Shown here: one piece after another, positions 63,318 to 64,000 of the stretch
Layout of the letters: every line of letters starts with the position of its first letter
Numbering within the stretch: the stretch's first letter is position 1
Assembly (NCBI GenBank): GCA_947652605.1
Contig: CANTFG010000033.1
Coordinates: 36,627-100,626, forward strand
Source: Elmis aenea
Lineage: Eukaryota; Arthropoda; Insecta; Coleoptera; Elmidae
Reading direction: 5' to 3'
Length of the DNA stretch: 64,000 nucleotides
Notes under the pieces: model-generated
Told to the model about the DNA's origin: nothing
What the model saw: the letters and a program-made list of their open reading frames with translations, nothing else
The model's database searches: none
Program-made: the position numbers and the translations under genes

Positions 63318-64000
63318 GGATATACTGTTCCTGTCATATACAAATCAATAATTAAAATTGTTTAGAAATAGTCGCTCAAGGAACATATGTATTAACTAAA
63401 GCACGGTATTTTTAGGAAATTATTAAAAATTAAAACCAGCTCATTGAAAGACATATGCAAAACAATTGTATTCATGTAAAGAGGCGATGGATAAACTGTT
63501 CCTGTGATGAACAAATCAATAATTAAAATTGTTTCGAAATAGTCGCTCAAGGAACATATGTATTAACTAATGCACGGTATTTTTAGGAAATTATTAAAAA
63601 TTAAAACCAGCTCATTGAAAGACATATGCAAAACAATTGTATTCATGTAAAGAGGCGATAGATAAACTGTTTCTGTGATATACAAATCAATAATTGAAAT
63701 TGTTTCGAAATAGTCGCACAAGGAACATATGTATTAACTAATGCACGGTATTTTTAGGAAATTATTAAAATTAAAACCAGCTCATTGAAAGACATATGCA
63801 AAACAATTGTATTCCTGTAAAGAGGCGATGGATAAACTGTTCCTGTGATATACAAATCAATAATTAAAATTGTTTAGAAATAGTCGCTCAAGGAACATAT
63901 GTATTAACTAAAGCACGGTATTTTTAGGAAATTATTAAAAATTAAAACCAGCTCATTGAAAGACATATGCAAAACAATTGTATTCCTGTAAAGAGGCGAT
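63318..64000. repeat. Start of a further HOR unit, cut by the window end
   Basis: T (63318), B (63489, with 'gatgaacaaatc'), A1 (63660, tttctg, one A missing near 63770) and then R (63830, after attcctgtaaag). The window ends exactly at a monomer boundary. The A1-to-R jump matches the shortened form seen at 55197-55368. The array continues beyond the window. Confidence 0.88.

Larger units (their letters stand above)
1..64000. repeat. 171-bp satellite DNA array filling the window
   Basis: Head-to-tail tandem repeats, all in the same orientation, run from the first to the last base. Landmarks such as 'ggataaactg', 'ggaacatatgtatta', 'gcacggtattttt', 'ccagctcattgaaag' and 'gtaaagaggcgat' recur every 171 bp. 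I tracked the phase through the window: 370 full-length units, 9 units of 76 bp, 12 of the full-length units carrying a +4 insertion, 14 small indels, and 1 leading base give exactly 64,000. Neighbouring monomers differ at only a few positions. No transposon, gene or unique spacer interrupts the array. Such arrays are usual at eukaryotic centromeres or in heterochromatin; that location is inferred and not shown. The species is not identifiable from the sequence. Confidence 0.98.

Noticed and set aside
1..64000. Human alpha satellite, because of the 171-bp unit
   Set aside because: The sequence does not resemble the alpha-satellite consensus, is much more AT-rich, and only the length and the partial CENP-B-box match agree.
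1..64000. Transposable element or LTR remnants inside the array
   Set aside because: Every base fits the monomer phase; there is no stretch of foreign sequence, no target-site duplication and no terminal repeat.
1..64000. Telomeric repeats, rDNA, tRNA or snRNA genes embedded in the monomer
   Set aside because: No telomere-like short repeats, no conserved rRNA stretches and no tRNA-like box A/box B pair were seen on either strand of the monomer.

Overview
The whole window is one uninterrupted tandem array of an AT-rich satellite DNA. I found no gene, RNA gene, transposon, CRISPR array or unique sequence. The monomer is 171 bp (about 29% G+C in the commonest form). In the phase used here a monomer starts at the 'gga' following 'ggcgat'. 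The bases can be fully accounted for: 1 leading base, 370 full-length monomers, 9 copies of one 76-bp truncated monomer, 12 monomers with the same 4-bp insertion (175 bp), and 14 sporadic 1-2 bp indels sum to exactly 64,000. This kind of array, all in one orientation and with no insertions, is typical of a eukaryotic centromere or pericentromere/heterochromatin block. The sequence does not let me name the species. It is not human alpha satellite, although the monomer length is the same.

Monomers can be sorted by diagnostic bases. T starts ggatatac, with gtcat and gtttag. K starts aaataaac, with gtttcg. A1 starts agataaac, with aattgaaatt, gtttcg, gcacaagg and aatgc. A2 is as A1 but with aattaaaatt and gcatgg. 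B starts ggataaac, with gtgat, gtttcg and aatgc. D is as B but with aaagc (the consensus). H has gtcat, aattgaaatt, gtttcg and gcacaagg. I is the 175-bp form. R has gtgat and gtttag. Q has tttctgtgacat and gttcag. C has gtcat and gtttag, usually after ggcaat. F has tttctgtgat. X is the 76-bp form.

Layout: 2-3248, a 9-monomer higher-order repeat (HOR), T B A1 D K T T A2 K. 3249-6914, a 5-monomer HOR (855 bp), then F/R monomers and the first X. 6915-9650, the 9-mer HOR again. 9822-11364, R/Q monomers. 11365-19238, a large block containing a 7-monomer HOR (1,197 bp); its 3' end is duplicated as a 2,227-bp tandem pair (17012-21465), and the block is repeated in part at 21466-25920 and again from 25921. 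32765-34818, another partial copy with a cluster of small indels. 34819-56127, modules each ending in X, of strongly varying length. 56128-64000, ending in a 17/18-monomer HOR of 2,911-3,082 bp.

The most interesting sequence signal is a 17-bp stretch in many monomers that matches the mammalian CENP-B box at 7 of its 9 essential positions. It is switched between an intact (TTCG) form and two altered forms (TTAG, TCAG) in a pattern that follows the HOR. All four CpG sites of the monomer also show CpG-transition variants, which is consistent with cytosine methylation.
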